Part shown: positions 16,255-22,723 of the stretch, piece after piece
Layout: each line of letters starts with the position of its first letter
How positions within the stretch are numbered: the stretch's first letter is position 1
The notes under the pieces: model-generated
What the model was told of the DNA's origin: nothing
Seen by the model: the letters and a program-made list of their open reading frames with translations, nothing else
The model's database searches: none
Program-made: the position numbers and the translations under genes
NCBI GenBank assembly: GCA_937902275.1
Contig: CALFNW010000064.1
Coordinates: 1-24,651, forward strand
Source of the DNA: UBA4717 sp002404395
GTDB lineage: Bacteria > Bacillota > Clostridia > Oscillospirales > CAG-272
Direction: 5' to 3'
DNA length: 24,651 nucleotides

Positions 16255-17688
16255 TTATCCCAGACCGAGTATGTTAAGAAGTAATATCCGACTCGTTCCG
16301 TAATAGACCACAACCGCTACCAGGTCGTTTAAGGTGGTTATCATCGGACCGGAAGCGACGGCGGGATCGATCTTGATTTTTTTGAAAAACAGCGGAACAA
16401 GCGTTCCGATCGCTCCCGAGACTATTATCGCAATAAGAAGCGACAAACCGATACACCCTGACATCGCAAACGAAAACAGCGGTTCTTTTCCCTTAAACAG
16501 TAAAATATAAAGTCCCACGAAAACAAAGGCAAGTATTCCGATAAGAGTCCCGTTGGCTAAGCTTATCCGTATTTCCTTTGTAACAAGGTGCAGCTTTTGC
16601 TTAAAGGAAAGTTTATCTCCGGTAAGCACACGAATGGTAACGGCAAGCGATTGGGTGCCTACGTTTCCCGCCATATCAAGTATCAGCGACTGAAATGCGA
16701 TTATCAGTGTAAGCTGTGCGATAACCTTTTCAAATACGCCCACTACCGTCGAAACCACCATTCCGAGTCCGAGCAGTATGAGCAACCACGGCAGACGCTT
16801 TTTTATGCTGTGTGAAACCGGTTCGTTCAGATCTTCGTCGGAGGTAAGACCTCCGAGCTTTGCATAGTCGTCGCTCATTTCTTCATCCGAAGCTTCAATA
16901 ATATTCTGTGCGGTGATTACTCCGAGCAGTTTGTTTGAGTTATCAAGCACGGGAATGATGTATTCCGAGTAATCTTTCAGCTTTTCAATACATTCGGAGA
17001 TCTGTTCGGTTGCGTAAACATACGGAAACGACGTAGCGATCAGACTTTTTAATTCTTCTTCGCTTCCGGCGGTGATCAGATCCTTGAGGTCTATGGCACC
17101 GTTGAATACATTGTTTTCATCGACTGCAAACAGCGTTGAAACATTATCATTTTTTCTTGCCTGGCTGATTAAGGTGCTCATTGCCTGTTTGATTGACATA
17201 GTATCTTTTATGATTATGCAGTTTGTGGTCATTCGGCTGCCTATTTCTTCTTCGTCAAATGAAGCGATAAGCTTAAGCTCGCCCCTGATCCCGGGTTCTA
17301 CGGTGTCAATTATCAGGTCGCGTTTTTCTTTTTCGGTTTTTGATAATATTTTAACGGCGGTATCGGTATCAAGCTCGGATATCACTTCGGCGGCTTTGCG
17401 GATATCCATTTCGCCGAGATATTCTCCCGCTTCTTCCTCGCCGGTATGTTCAAACACTTCAGCCAGCGTTTCAAGACTGCACACGCGGTAAAATTTTCGT
17501 CTTTCCTGAGTGGTAAGAGTGCCTATAACGTCCGCAATATCACTGCCGTGATATTTTTCAAGGTGATTCATGATTGCCTTGGGCGGGTCATTGCTTTTAA
17601 TGATCGCCGTGATCTCCTCGCCGACGGCGGTTCGTATTGAAACGCTCTCACCCGAAGTCACGATTGGTTTAAGTTCTTGGTTTTTCAT
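16255..17688 (-). CDS. mgtE: MgtE Mg2+ channel/transporter
   Basis: 477 residues, slightly longer than the typical 450. A helical N-terminal MgtE domain (about 25-130) carries RRKFYRVCSLETLAEVFEH and LDTDTAVKILSK. Two CBS domains follow (about 150-265; IIIKDTMSIKQAMSTL and IIPVLDNSNKLLGVIT), then five membrane helices from about 285 with the pore signature AGNVGTQSLAVTIRVL and TLNDLVAV near the end. In this family the cytoplasmic domains sense intracellular Mg2+ and gate the pore. AGGA lies 7 bp before the ATG but sits inside a hairpin. A long structured leader precedes the gene, so expression is probably controlled by attenuation and RBS access. Confidence 0.95.
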   Translation of the reverse strand: MKNQELKPIVTSGESVSIRTAVGEEITAIIKSNDPPKAIMNHLEKYHGSDIADVIGTLTTQERRKFYRVCSLETLAEVFEHTGEEEAGEYLGEMDIRKAAEVISELDTDTAVKILSKTEKEKRDLIIDTVEPGIRGELKLIASFDEEEIGSRMTTNCIIIKDTMSIKQAMSTLISQARKNDNVSTLFAVDENNVFNGAIDLKDLITAGSEEELKSLIATSFPYVYATEQISECIEKLKDYSEYIIPVLDNSNKLLGVITAQNIIEASDEEMSDDYAKLGGLTSDEDLNEPVSHSIKKRLPWLLILLGLGMVVSTVVGVFEKVIAQLTLIIAFQSLILDMAGNVGTQSLAVTIRVLTGDKLSFKQKLHLVTKEIRISLANGTLIGILAFVFVGLYILLFKGKEPLFSFAMSGCIGLSLLIAIIVSGAIGTLVPLFFKKIKIDPAVASGPMITTLNDLVAVVVYYGTSRILLLNILGLG

Positions 17689-17690
17689 TT

Positions 17691-17749
17691 GTATGTCCTC
17701 CCCTCATTGATTGAAGCAACCGCTTCACTTTGTGACGTGAGGGACATAC
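17691..17749 (-). promoter_or_regulatory. Hairpin covering the mgtE ribosome-binding site
   Basis: On the minus strand GTATGTCCCTCA (17749-17738) pairs with the two halves of TGAGG...GACATAC (17706-17702 and 17697-17691), leaving a 4-nt bulge inside the SD region. An inner stem TGAAGC/GCTTCA (17727-17722 and 17717-17712, loop GGTT) stacks within. Formation would limit ribosome access to the GGGGAGGA just before the ATG. Confidence 0.6.
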
Positions 17750-17787
17750 GGACATAAAAATACCCGTATATGACAGTCATATACGGG
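17750..17787 (-). terminator. Attenuator-type terminator in the mgtE leader
   Basis: CCCGTATATGA and TCATATACGGG (17787-17763 on the minus strand) form a perfect 11-bp stem with a 3-nt loop, followed by TATTTTTATG. It lies between the mgtE promoter and the gene, so it must be conditionally bypassed. Confidence 0.8.
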
Positions 17788-17801
17788 CATATGTTTCTTG
17801 A

Positions 17802-17903
17802 TTACAGCGAATAAAGCGGCAGTGCAAAATGCGTCCTGCCGCAGGCTGCATAAGAAAAATTACATAAATGCCCGTTTGACCCGCAACTGTCGCCGTTTGC
17901 CAC
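17802..17903 (-). CDS. Possible 33-aa Cys-containing leader peptide upstream of mgtE
   Basis: A GTG start with GGAGG 8 bp upstream opens a 33-codon frame ending in TAA 15 bp before the leader terminator arm. It begins MANGDSCGSNGHLC and holds three Cys and two His residues (also AACGRTH). Its start lies in the 5' strand of the 15-bp long-range stem and its stop region follows the 3' strand, so translation would open that structure. I do not recognise the peptide. The same bases are explained equally well by RNA structure, so coding is uncertain. Confidence 0.4.
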   Translation of the reverse strand: MANGDSCGSNGHLCNFSYAACGRTHFALPLYSL

Positions 17904-17934
17904 TTTATTCACCTCCGCTTTAGTTTTCATTACC

Positions 17935-17963
17935 GTTATAACATTTTAAAAATGATTTGTCAA
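17935..17963 (-). promoter_or_regulatory. Strong sigma-A-type promoter of mgtE leader
   Basis: TTGACA (17963-17958) and TATAAC (17940-17935) on the minus strand with a 17-bp spacer, giving a start near 17928. Confidence 0.85.
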
Positions 17964-17977
17964 TACTTTTTGCCGAG

Positions 17978-18035
17978 GTTTCCGATAATTAAAATTCCCG
18001 AAACATTTAAGACAAAATCGGATTCGGAAACGTTT
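17978..18035. promoter_or_regulatory. Inverted repeat between divergent mgtE and GH42 promoters, possible operator
   Basis: GTTTCCGA (17978-17985) and TCGGAAAC (18024-18031) are exact reverse complements 38 bp apart; the second overlaps the palindrome AAACGTTT (18028-18035), a shape common in LacI-family operators. Position upstream of the GH42 -35 fits a regulator site, but no regulator gene is in the window. Confidence 0.3.
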
Positions 18036-18065
18036 GAATTTTTGCGTATTATTGTAAAAATCGTA

Positions 18066-18094
18066 TTGCAAATGCAAGCGGTATATGTTACAAT
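18066..18094 (+). promoter_or_regulatory. Sigma-A-type promoter of the GH42 unit
   Basis: TTGCAA (18066-18071) and TACAAT (18089-18094) with a 17-bp spacer. The start would fall near 18101, leaving a leader of about 135 nt. Confidence 0.75.
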
Positions 18095-18128
18095 GGTGGC
18101 AAGCGAAAATCGTGACACAGCAAACAGA

Positions 18129-18207
18129 ACCGCTTACGGCGGTAAGGAGCTTAGCGCGAAAGCCTAGTCTCCGTCAAGTGAGATCTCAGGTTTCACGCTG
18201 ATTTTTT
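18129..18207 (+). terminator. Terminator-like hairpin in the GH42 leader (candidate attenuator)
   Basis: AGCGCGAAAGCCT (18153-18165) pairs imperfectly with AGGTTTCACGCT (18188-18199), with an inner AGTCTC/GAGATCT stem, and is followed directly by ATTTTTT. A small ACCGC/GCGGT hairpin (18129-18143) comes first. As the promoter lies upstream and the gene downstream, readthrough must be possible. GGCGG at 18138-18142 could instead pair with CCGCC at 18211-18215 in the start-site hairpin. Confidence 0.55.
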
Positions 18208-18239
18208 GAGCCGCCTGCGGCGGCATGGAGATCAATATG
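18205..18239 (+). promoter_or_regulatory. TTTGAG-hairpin-ATG-N9-ATG leader element, copy 2
   Basis: TTTGAG (18205-18210), stem GCCGCC/GGCGGC (18210-18215 and 18219-18224, loop TGC), ATG at 18225, GGAG at 18227-18230 and a second ATG at 18237. Spacing is identical to copy 1 at 5268 while the stem bases differ and remain paired. Confidence 0.55.
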
Positions 18240-20285
18240 GAAAAATTCAAACCCGTTATCAAAGATTATCCACATCTTCTGCACGGCGGAGACTATAATC
18301 CCGATCAGTGGAAAAAGTTTCCCGAAGTCATAAACGACGACATGAAATTTTTCGGACTTGCCGGGGTAAATACGGTTTCGATCGGCATTTTCTCATGGGT
18401 AGAGTTTGAACCCGAAGACGGCGTTTACAACTTCGATTTCTTCGATAAGATCATGGATGAGCTTGCCGCTCGCGGAATAAAAGCGTGCTTCGCTACGCCG
18501 AGCGCCGGCAAACCTGCGTGGATATCGGAAAAATATCCCGACATTCTTCCGGTCGGAGCAAACGGCGTGAGGGCGCGCCGCGGCGGCCGACTCGGATTTT
18601 GCAAATCCTCCCCGGATTTCAGACGCAAAATTCATGATTTGAATACCGAACTTGCAAAGCATTATGCAGATCATCCCGCGCTCGGAATGTGGCATATCAG
18701 CAATGAGTGCTGCGGCGTTTGCTTCTGTGACCGCTGCGAAGCCGGCTTCCGCGAGTGGCTCAAGAAAAAATACAAGACGCTTGACAAGCTCAATGATGAA
18801 TATTGGAACGGCTTTTGGGGACATACCTATACAAGCTGGGATCAGATAGAGGCGCCCAAGACCGAACATTCGATCCATGCGCTGACGCTCGATTGGGGCA
18901 GATATACAAATGAGCTGCTTGCCGACTATATTGCGTGGGAAGCCGAGCCGCTTCGCAAATATACTCCGAATGTGCCGATCACCACAAATATGATGCAGAC
19001 AGTCGGCATCGACTACAAAAAGGTTGCCGAAAAAATTGATGTGGTATCGTGGGACAGCTACCCATTGTGGCATTCTCCGAACGGCGGGCAGCTTGGCGCC
19101 GCAATTTCCACCGCATTCTGGCACGACCGCTTCCGCGCTATGTCGGATAAACCGTTTATGCTTATGGAATGTACGCCCTCTCTTCCGAGCTGGAGCAATG
19201 TCAACAAGCTGAAACGTCCCGGTATGCATAAGCTTGCCTCACTTCAGGCGATCGCACACGGCTCCGAGTCGGTTCAGTATTTTCAATGGCGCAAATCGCG
19301 CGGCGGATTTGAAAAATTCCATGGTGCGGTCATCGATCATTACGGTAAAGCGGATACTCGTGTATTCCGTGAGGTCGCCGAGGTCGGAAAAACACTCGCA
19401 AAGCTTGACGCGGTCGTCGGTACGCGGACCGTCAGCCGCGTGGCAATTATTCATGATACCGAAAATTCATGGGCGATAGACGAAATGGCAGGAGCAAGAA
19501 AGCCTAAGAGATATGAGGGGCTCTGCCATAAATTCTATAAGCCGCTTTGGAACATGGGTATTGCCTGCGACGTTATTGAATCGAATCACTCGCTTGACGG
19601 GTACGACCTCGTGATCGCTCCCGCGCTTTATCTTGCAAGCGATGAGACGATAGATAAGCTTGAAAAGTTCGTAAAGCGCGGCGGTACGCTTGTTTCGACC
19701 TACCTTACCGGTTGGGTTGACGAGAATGATCTCTGCCGTCTCGGTGGTTTCCCGGGCGGTAAGCTCAGAGAGGTGTTCGGCGTATGGTCCGAGGAGCTTG
19801 ACACGCTTTATGACGGCGAGAGCAACAAAATCAAGCTTGACGCAAAGCTCGACGGATTAAAGGATGAATATGATATTGTCGAGTATTGCGATCTGATCCA
19901 TGCAGAGGGTGCACGCGTGCTCGGCCACTACACCTCCGATTTCTATGCCGACGAGCCCTGCCTTACCGTCAACGAGTACGGAGAGGGCAGAGCATACTAT
20001 ATCGCGTTCGGAAATTCCGGAGACTTCATGAACGATCTCGTGCGTTCGCTTTGCAGTGACATGGGCATTGCTCCGTGCATGGATACGACCTTCCCCGAGG
20101 GAGTTACCGCGACCATGCGTACCGACGGAGAGCGTGATTATATATTTGTGCAGAACTATAACGATGTTCCGGTCGAGATCAGGCTCGACTCCGAGTATGA
20201 AGATCTGTTAAACGGCGGAAAGCTTGACGGGACGCTCAAACTTGACAAATTCGGCGTTCAGGTGCTCGGGAGATCTGTGAAATGA
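18237..20285 (+). CDS. GH42 beta-galactosidase
   Basis: 682 residues, the usual GH42 length; hydrolyses terminal beta-D-galactosides, probably in the cytoplasm as no signal peptide is present. The N terminus HLLHGGDYNPDQW is diagnostic. The acid/base is E157 (WHISNEC) and the nucleophile E311 (MLMECTPS). The structural zinc cysteines are all present: C122, C162, C164 and C167. A trimerisation-type domain (RVAIIHDTENSWAIDE) and a beta domain ending VQVLGRSVK follow. I prefer the ATG at 18237, which has GGAG 6 bp upstream; the in-frame ATG at 18225 would add MEIN. It heads a two-gene unit. Confidence 0.95.
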   Translation: MEKFKPVIKDYPHLLHGGDYNPDQWKKFPEVINDDMKFFGLAGVNTVSIGIFSWVEFEPEDGVYNFDFFDKIMDELAARGIKACFATPSAGKPAWISEKYPDILPVGANGVRARRGGRLGFCKSSPDFRRKIHDLNTELAKHYADHPALGMWHISNECCGVCFCDRCEAGFREWLKKKYKTLDKLNDEYWNGFWGHTYTSWDQIEAPKTEHSIHALTLDWGRYTNELLADYIAWEAEPLRKYTPNVPITTNMMQTVGIDYKKVAEKIDVVSWDSYPLWHSPNGGQLGAAISTAFWHDRFRAMSDKPFMLMECTPSLPSWSNVNKLKRPGMHKLASLQAIAHGSESVQYFQWRKSRGGFEKFHGAVIDHYGKADTRVFREVAEVGKTLAKLDAVVGTRTVSRVAIIHDTENSWAIDEMAGARKPKRYEGLCHKFYKPLWNMGIACDVIESNHSLDGYDLVIAPALYLASDETIDKLEKFVKRGGTLVSTYLTGWVDENDLCRLGGFPGGKLREVFGVWSEELDTLYDGESNKIKLDAKLDGLKDEYDIVEYCDLIHAEGARVLGHYTSDFYADEPCLTVNEYGEGRAYYIAFGNSGDFMNDLVRSLCSDMGIAPCMDTTFPEGVTATMRTDGERDYIFVQNYNDVPVEIRLDSEYEDLLNGGKLDGTLKLDKFGVQVLGRSVK

Positions 20286-20725
20286 AGCCTTGGCTTTTTA
20301 TAAAACGGCTCGCGGCGCATACCTGCGTGTGGTTTACTTTCCTTGAGTTTGTGATACTGACAGTCGCGCAGGGATTTCTTAAAAGCGGTGGAACGAGCGA
20401 TATGCTGACTGCCTTTCTCAATCTCAAGGGCGCGGCATACCTGCTGTTTTCAATATTGCTTTTTGAAGCTTCGGGAGCGGTGCTCCGACTTAAGTGCCTG
20501 CCGGGTCCGGCGGTGAATTTCATTCATTTTGCTGTCTGCGCGTTGTGTGCGTTTATTGTGTTGTGCATAATTCCCGGAAACTACGGCACAGCTTACACTG
20601 TGGTAGTATTTGCGATATTTACGCTTGTATACATTGTGCTTCGGTTTGTGTTTTGGGGAGTTTCGAGATTTGCGAAAACCCATGACGAAGCCGGCACAGA
20701 CGGTTCGATATTCGACGAAAAATGA
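20282..20725 (+). CDS. Small four-helix membrane protein, unrecognised
   Basis: 147 residues with about four predicted membrane helices (roughly 13-31, 42-62, 75-96 and 101-125) and a short acidic cytoplasmic-looking tail (THDEAGTDGSIFDEK). I do not recognise the family; the layout resembles small DUF3021-type membrane proteins but without decisive motifs. Its ATG overlaps the GH42 stop (ATGA), indicating translational coupling and a shared transcript. It has no transporter signature, and a role in galactoside use is only suggested by position. Confidence 0.8.
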   Translation: MKPWLFIKRLAAHTCVWFTFLEFVILTVAQGFLKSGGTSDMLTAFLNLKGAAYLLFSILLFEASGAVLRLKCLPGPAVNFIHFAVCALCAFIVLCIIPGNYGTAYTVVVFAIFTLVYIVLRFVFWGVSRFAKTHDEAGTDGSIFDEK

Positions 20726-20776
20726 TACTTTTGAACGGTAAAACGTCGGCGTTCTGCCGCCGAACCCGCAGTCCGG

Positions 20777-20820
20777 AAGGTGTTAAAAACTCATTTTGAG
20801 TTTTTAACACCTTCTTTTTA
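20777..20820 (+). terminator. Intrinsic terminator of the GH42 unit
   Basis: AAGGTGTTAAAAACTCA (20777-20793) pairs perfectly over 17 bp with 20797-20813 around TTT, followed by CTTTTTA. Confidence 0.92.
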
Positions 20821-20874
20821 CTTGCCTGCGTAAAATATTGAAGTGAAAATATGTAATCGTTTTCCGCTTTGCTA

Positions 20875-20903
20875 TTGTAAAGTGCGTGAAAACGTGTTAA
20901 AAT
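20875..20903 (+). promoter_or_regulatory. Sigma-A-type promoter of the ABC exporter pair
   Basis: TTGTAA (20875-20880) and TAAAAT (20898-20903), 17-bp spacer, start near 20910, leader of about 67 nt. Confidence 0.7.
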
Positions 20904-20945
20904 ATAGCGTGAAAACTTTGCGGACACGATAATTTCCGATCAGTA

Positions 20946-20979
20946 TTTGAGCCGTGGGAGCGGTATGAGGTTTAATATG
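20946..20979 (+). promoter_or_regulatory. TTTGAG-hairpin-ATG-N9-ATG leader element, copy 3
   Basis: TTTGAG (20946-20951), a shorter stem GCCG/CGGT (one G-U) around TGGGAG, ATG at 20965, GAGG just after it and a second ATG at 20977. The interval TTTGAG to first ATG is 13 nt instead of 14; the ATG-to-ATG spacing is the same. Here the loop itself could act as an SD for the first ATG. Confidence 0.45.
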
Positions 20980-22710
20980 CGTTTCATTTTGCCCTATTTC
21001 CGAAAATACAAGCTTGAAAGTGTGCTGGCACCGCTTTTTAAAATGCTTGAGGCTTGCTTTGATCTTACAGTGCCGATCATAGTGGCGAGCATAATAAATA
21101 TCGGTATCAACAACAACGATAAGCACTATATTTTTACCAGATTCGGCTTGCTTGTACTTATGGCGCTTTGCGGTCTGGTCTGCAGTTTTGTGGCTCAATA
21201 TTTTGCCGCGCGCGCCGCGATCGGCACCGCGACCGATCTGAGACACAGACTGCTTGAAAAGATCCAGAGCTTCAGCTTTACCGATCTTGACCGTCTCGGT
21301 GCTTCCACGCTCATTACACGAATGACAGGCGACATAAATCAGGTGCAGAACGGAGTAAATCTATTCCTGCGTCTGTTTTTGAGAAGTCCGTTTATCGTTT
21401 TCGGCGCAATGATAATGGCGTTTACCATAAATTCACGGATCGCGCTTGTGTTTGTTGCGGCGATAGCAGTGTTGTTTGTCATTGTTTTCGGGATAATGAA
21501 GCTTACTTCTCCGATGTATAAGGAGTCTCAGTCGAAGCTCGACTCGGTTACGGGCGCGACCCGCGAAGCCTTGAACGGAGTGCGCGTTATACGCGCGTTT
21601 GGGCGCGAAAAAGCGCAGAACGAACGCTTTGAAAACGATAATTCCGCGCTTTACGACTCGCAGATACGCGTCGGAAAGGTCGCGGCATTTATGAATCCGC
21701 TGACATATATCGTGATAAACGCCGGTATTGTGCTGATACTGTGGCTCGGTGCCGGAAAGGTCAACGCGGGTCTGCTTTACTCCGGAAATGTTATCGCGCT
21801 GATAAACTATCTTTCGCAGATCTTAGTCGAGCTTGTCAAGCTTGCAAATCTTGTCGTTCAACTCAGCAAATCGGTTGCGGGAGCCGAGCGTATCGGAGCG
21901 GTGCTTGACAGTCCTTGCTCAATTGAATACGGAAACGAGAACGAGTTTGATAATACCGATGAGGCGGTGCGCTTTGAATCGGTCGGTATGCGTTATAACG
22001 GAGCGGGAGACAATTCGCTTGAAGATATTAGCTTTACCGCGCATCGCGGTGAATTTATCGGAATAATCGGCGGAACAGGAAGCGGCAAATCAACGCTCGT
22101 AAATCTGATCCCCCGTTTCTATGATGCGAGCGAGGGTGAAATATATATATTCGGTAAGCCGATAGGCTCGCTTTCGCGCGAAGCACTGCTGAAAAAGGTT
22201 GCCGTCGTGGACCAGAATCCGCGTTTGTTTGTCGGAAGTGTGCGCGACAATATGAAGTGGGGAAAGCCCGATGCGACCGATGAAGAGATCTGGCGTGCGC
22301 TCGAAGCCGCACAGGCTGCCGAGTTTATAAAAGCCAAGCCGGGCGGACTTGATGAGGCGGTCTCGCAAAAGGGAGCGAATTTTTCGGGAGGACAAAAACA
22401 ACGCCTGACGATAGCGCGCGCGCTTATTTCAAACGCTGATATACTTATATTTGATGACAGTACCTCGGCGCTTGACTATGCGACCGATGCGGCGCTGTGT
22501 GCCGAGCTTTTGAAACTGCGCACTGACAAAACGATCTTTATGGTCAGTCAGCGCGCCGGATCGCTCATGCGCGCCGATAAAATAATAGTGCTTGACGACG
22601 GCAAAACGGTAGGGATCGGAACACATGAGCAGTTGTTGCGGACCTGTCCGATCTACAGTGAGATCTATCACGTACAATATCCCGAAAACAGCGATAATGC
22701 GGGTATGTGA
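20977..22710 (+). CDS. Heterodimeric ABC exporter half, degenerate ATP site (YheI/LmrC-like)
   Basis: 577 residues: six-helix exporter domain (1-310; intracellular-loop motif LITRMTGDINQVQNGVNLFLR) fused to an ATPase domain. Walker A GGTGSGKST starts at residue 365, the signature FSGGQ at 469 is canonical, but the residue after the Walker B Asp (D493) is D494 instead of the catalytic Glu, and the switch His is replaced by Q525 (MVSQRAG). This is the pattern of the degenerate-site subunit in heterodimeric exporters. The ATG at 20977 has GAGG 6-7 bp upstream and fits the family N terminus; upstream in-frame starts (TTG 20947, ATG 20965) exist. The partner gene follows 13 bp later. Substrate may be drugs, lipids or peptides. 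Confidence 0.93.
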   Translation: MRFILPYFRKYKLESVLAPLFKMLEACFDLTVPIIVASIINIGINNNDKHYIFTRFGLLVLMALCGLVCSFVAQYFAARAAIGTATDLRHRLLEKIQSFSFTDLDRLGASTLITRMTGDINQVQNGVNLFLRLFLRSPFIVFGAMIMAFTINSRIALVFVAAIAVLFVIVFGIMKLTSPMYKESQSKLDSVTGATREALNGVRVIRAFGREKAQNERFENDNSALYDSQIRVGKVAAFMNPLTYIVINAGIVLILWLGAGKVNAGLLYSGNVIALINYLSQILVELVKLANLVVQLSKSVAGAERIGAVLDSPCSIEYGNENEFDNTDEAVRFESVGMRYNGAGDNSLEDISFTAHRGEFIGIIGGTGSGKSTLVNLIPRFYDASEGEIYIFGKPIGSLSREALLKKVAVVDQNPRLFVGSVRDNMKWGKPDATDEEIWRALEAAQAAEFIKAKPGGLDEAVSQKGANFSGGQKQRLTIARALISNADILIFDDSTSALDYATDAALCAELLKLRTDKTIFMVSQRAGSLMRADKIIVLDDGKTVGIGTHEQLLRTCPIYSEIYHVQYPENSDNAGM

Positions 22711-22723
22711 AGCAGGTGGATAT

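Larger units (their letters stand above)
17689..17928 (-). promoter_or_regulatory. Structured 5' leader of mgtE, candidate cis-regulatory RNA
   Basis: About 240 nt separate the inferred start from the mgtE ATG. On the minus strand, GTGAATAAAGTGGCA (17912-17898) can pair along 15 bp with TGCCGCTTTATTCGC (17821-17807; two G-U). ACGGGCAT (17875-17868) is complementary to ATGCCCGT (17790-17783), which is the left arm of the terminator at 17787-17763, so terminator and antiterminator exclude each other. A last hairpin covers the mgtE SD. M-box RNAs often precede mgtE in Firmicutes; I see only scattered agreement (AGGTGA, GGGTCAA, TGCAGC) and do not claim that class. Confidence 0.6.

Noticed and set aside
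17870..17910. Cobalamin-riboswitch-like ACCCGCAACTGT and GCCACT on the plus strand
   Set aside because: The rest of the B12 core (GGTG..AATCC and GGGAA segments) is missing, and this strand runs opposite to mgtE.
17689..17928. Calling the mgtE leader an M-box riboswitch
   Set aside because: AGGTGA, GGGTCAA and TGCAGC occur in the right order, but the conserved GCTGCCC...CGCCAATGGG core and the GTGCTAAAGCTC end are not visible.
17952..18167. 71-codon plus-strand frame between mgtE and GH42
   Set aside because: It covers the GH42 promoter and part of its leader hairpin, lacks an SD, and its product is low-complexity without a recognisable fold.
22625..22723. Upstream start for the second ABC half
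   Set aside because: It overlaps the partner gene by 86 bp and has no SD, while ATG 22724 has AGGTGG before it.
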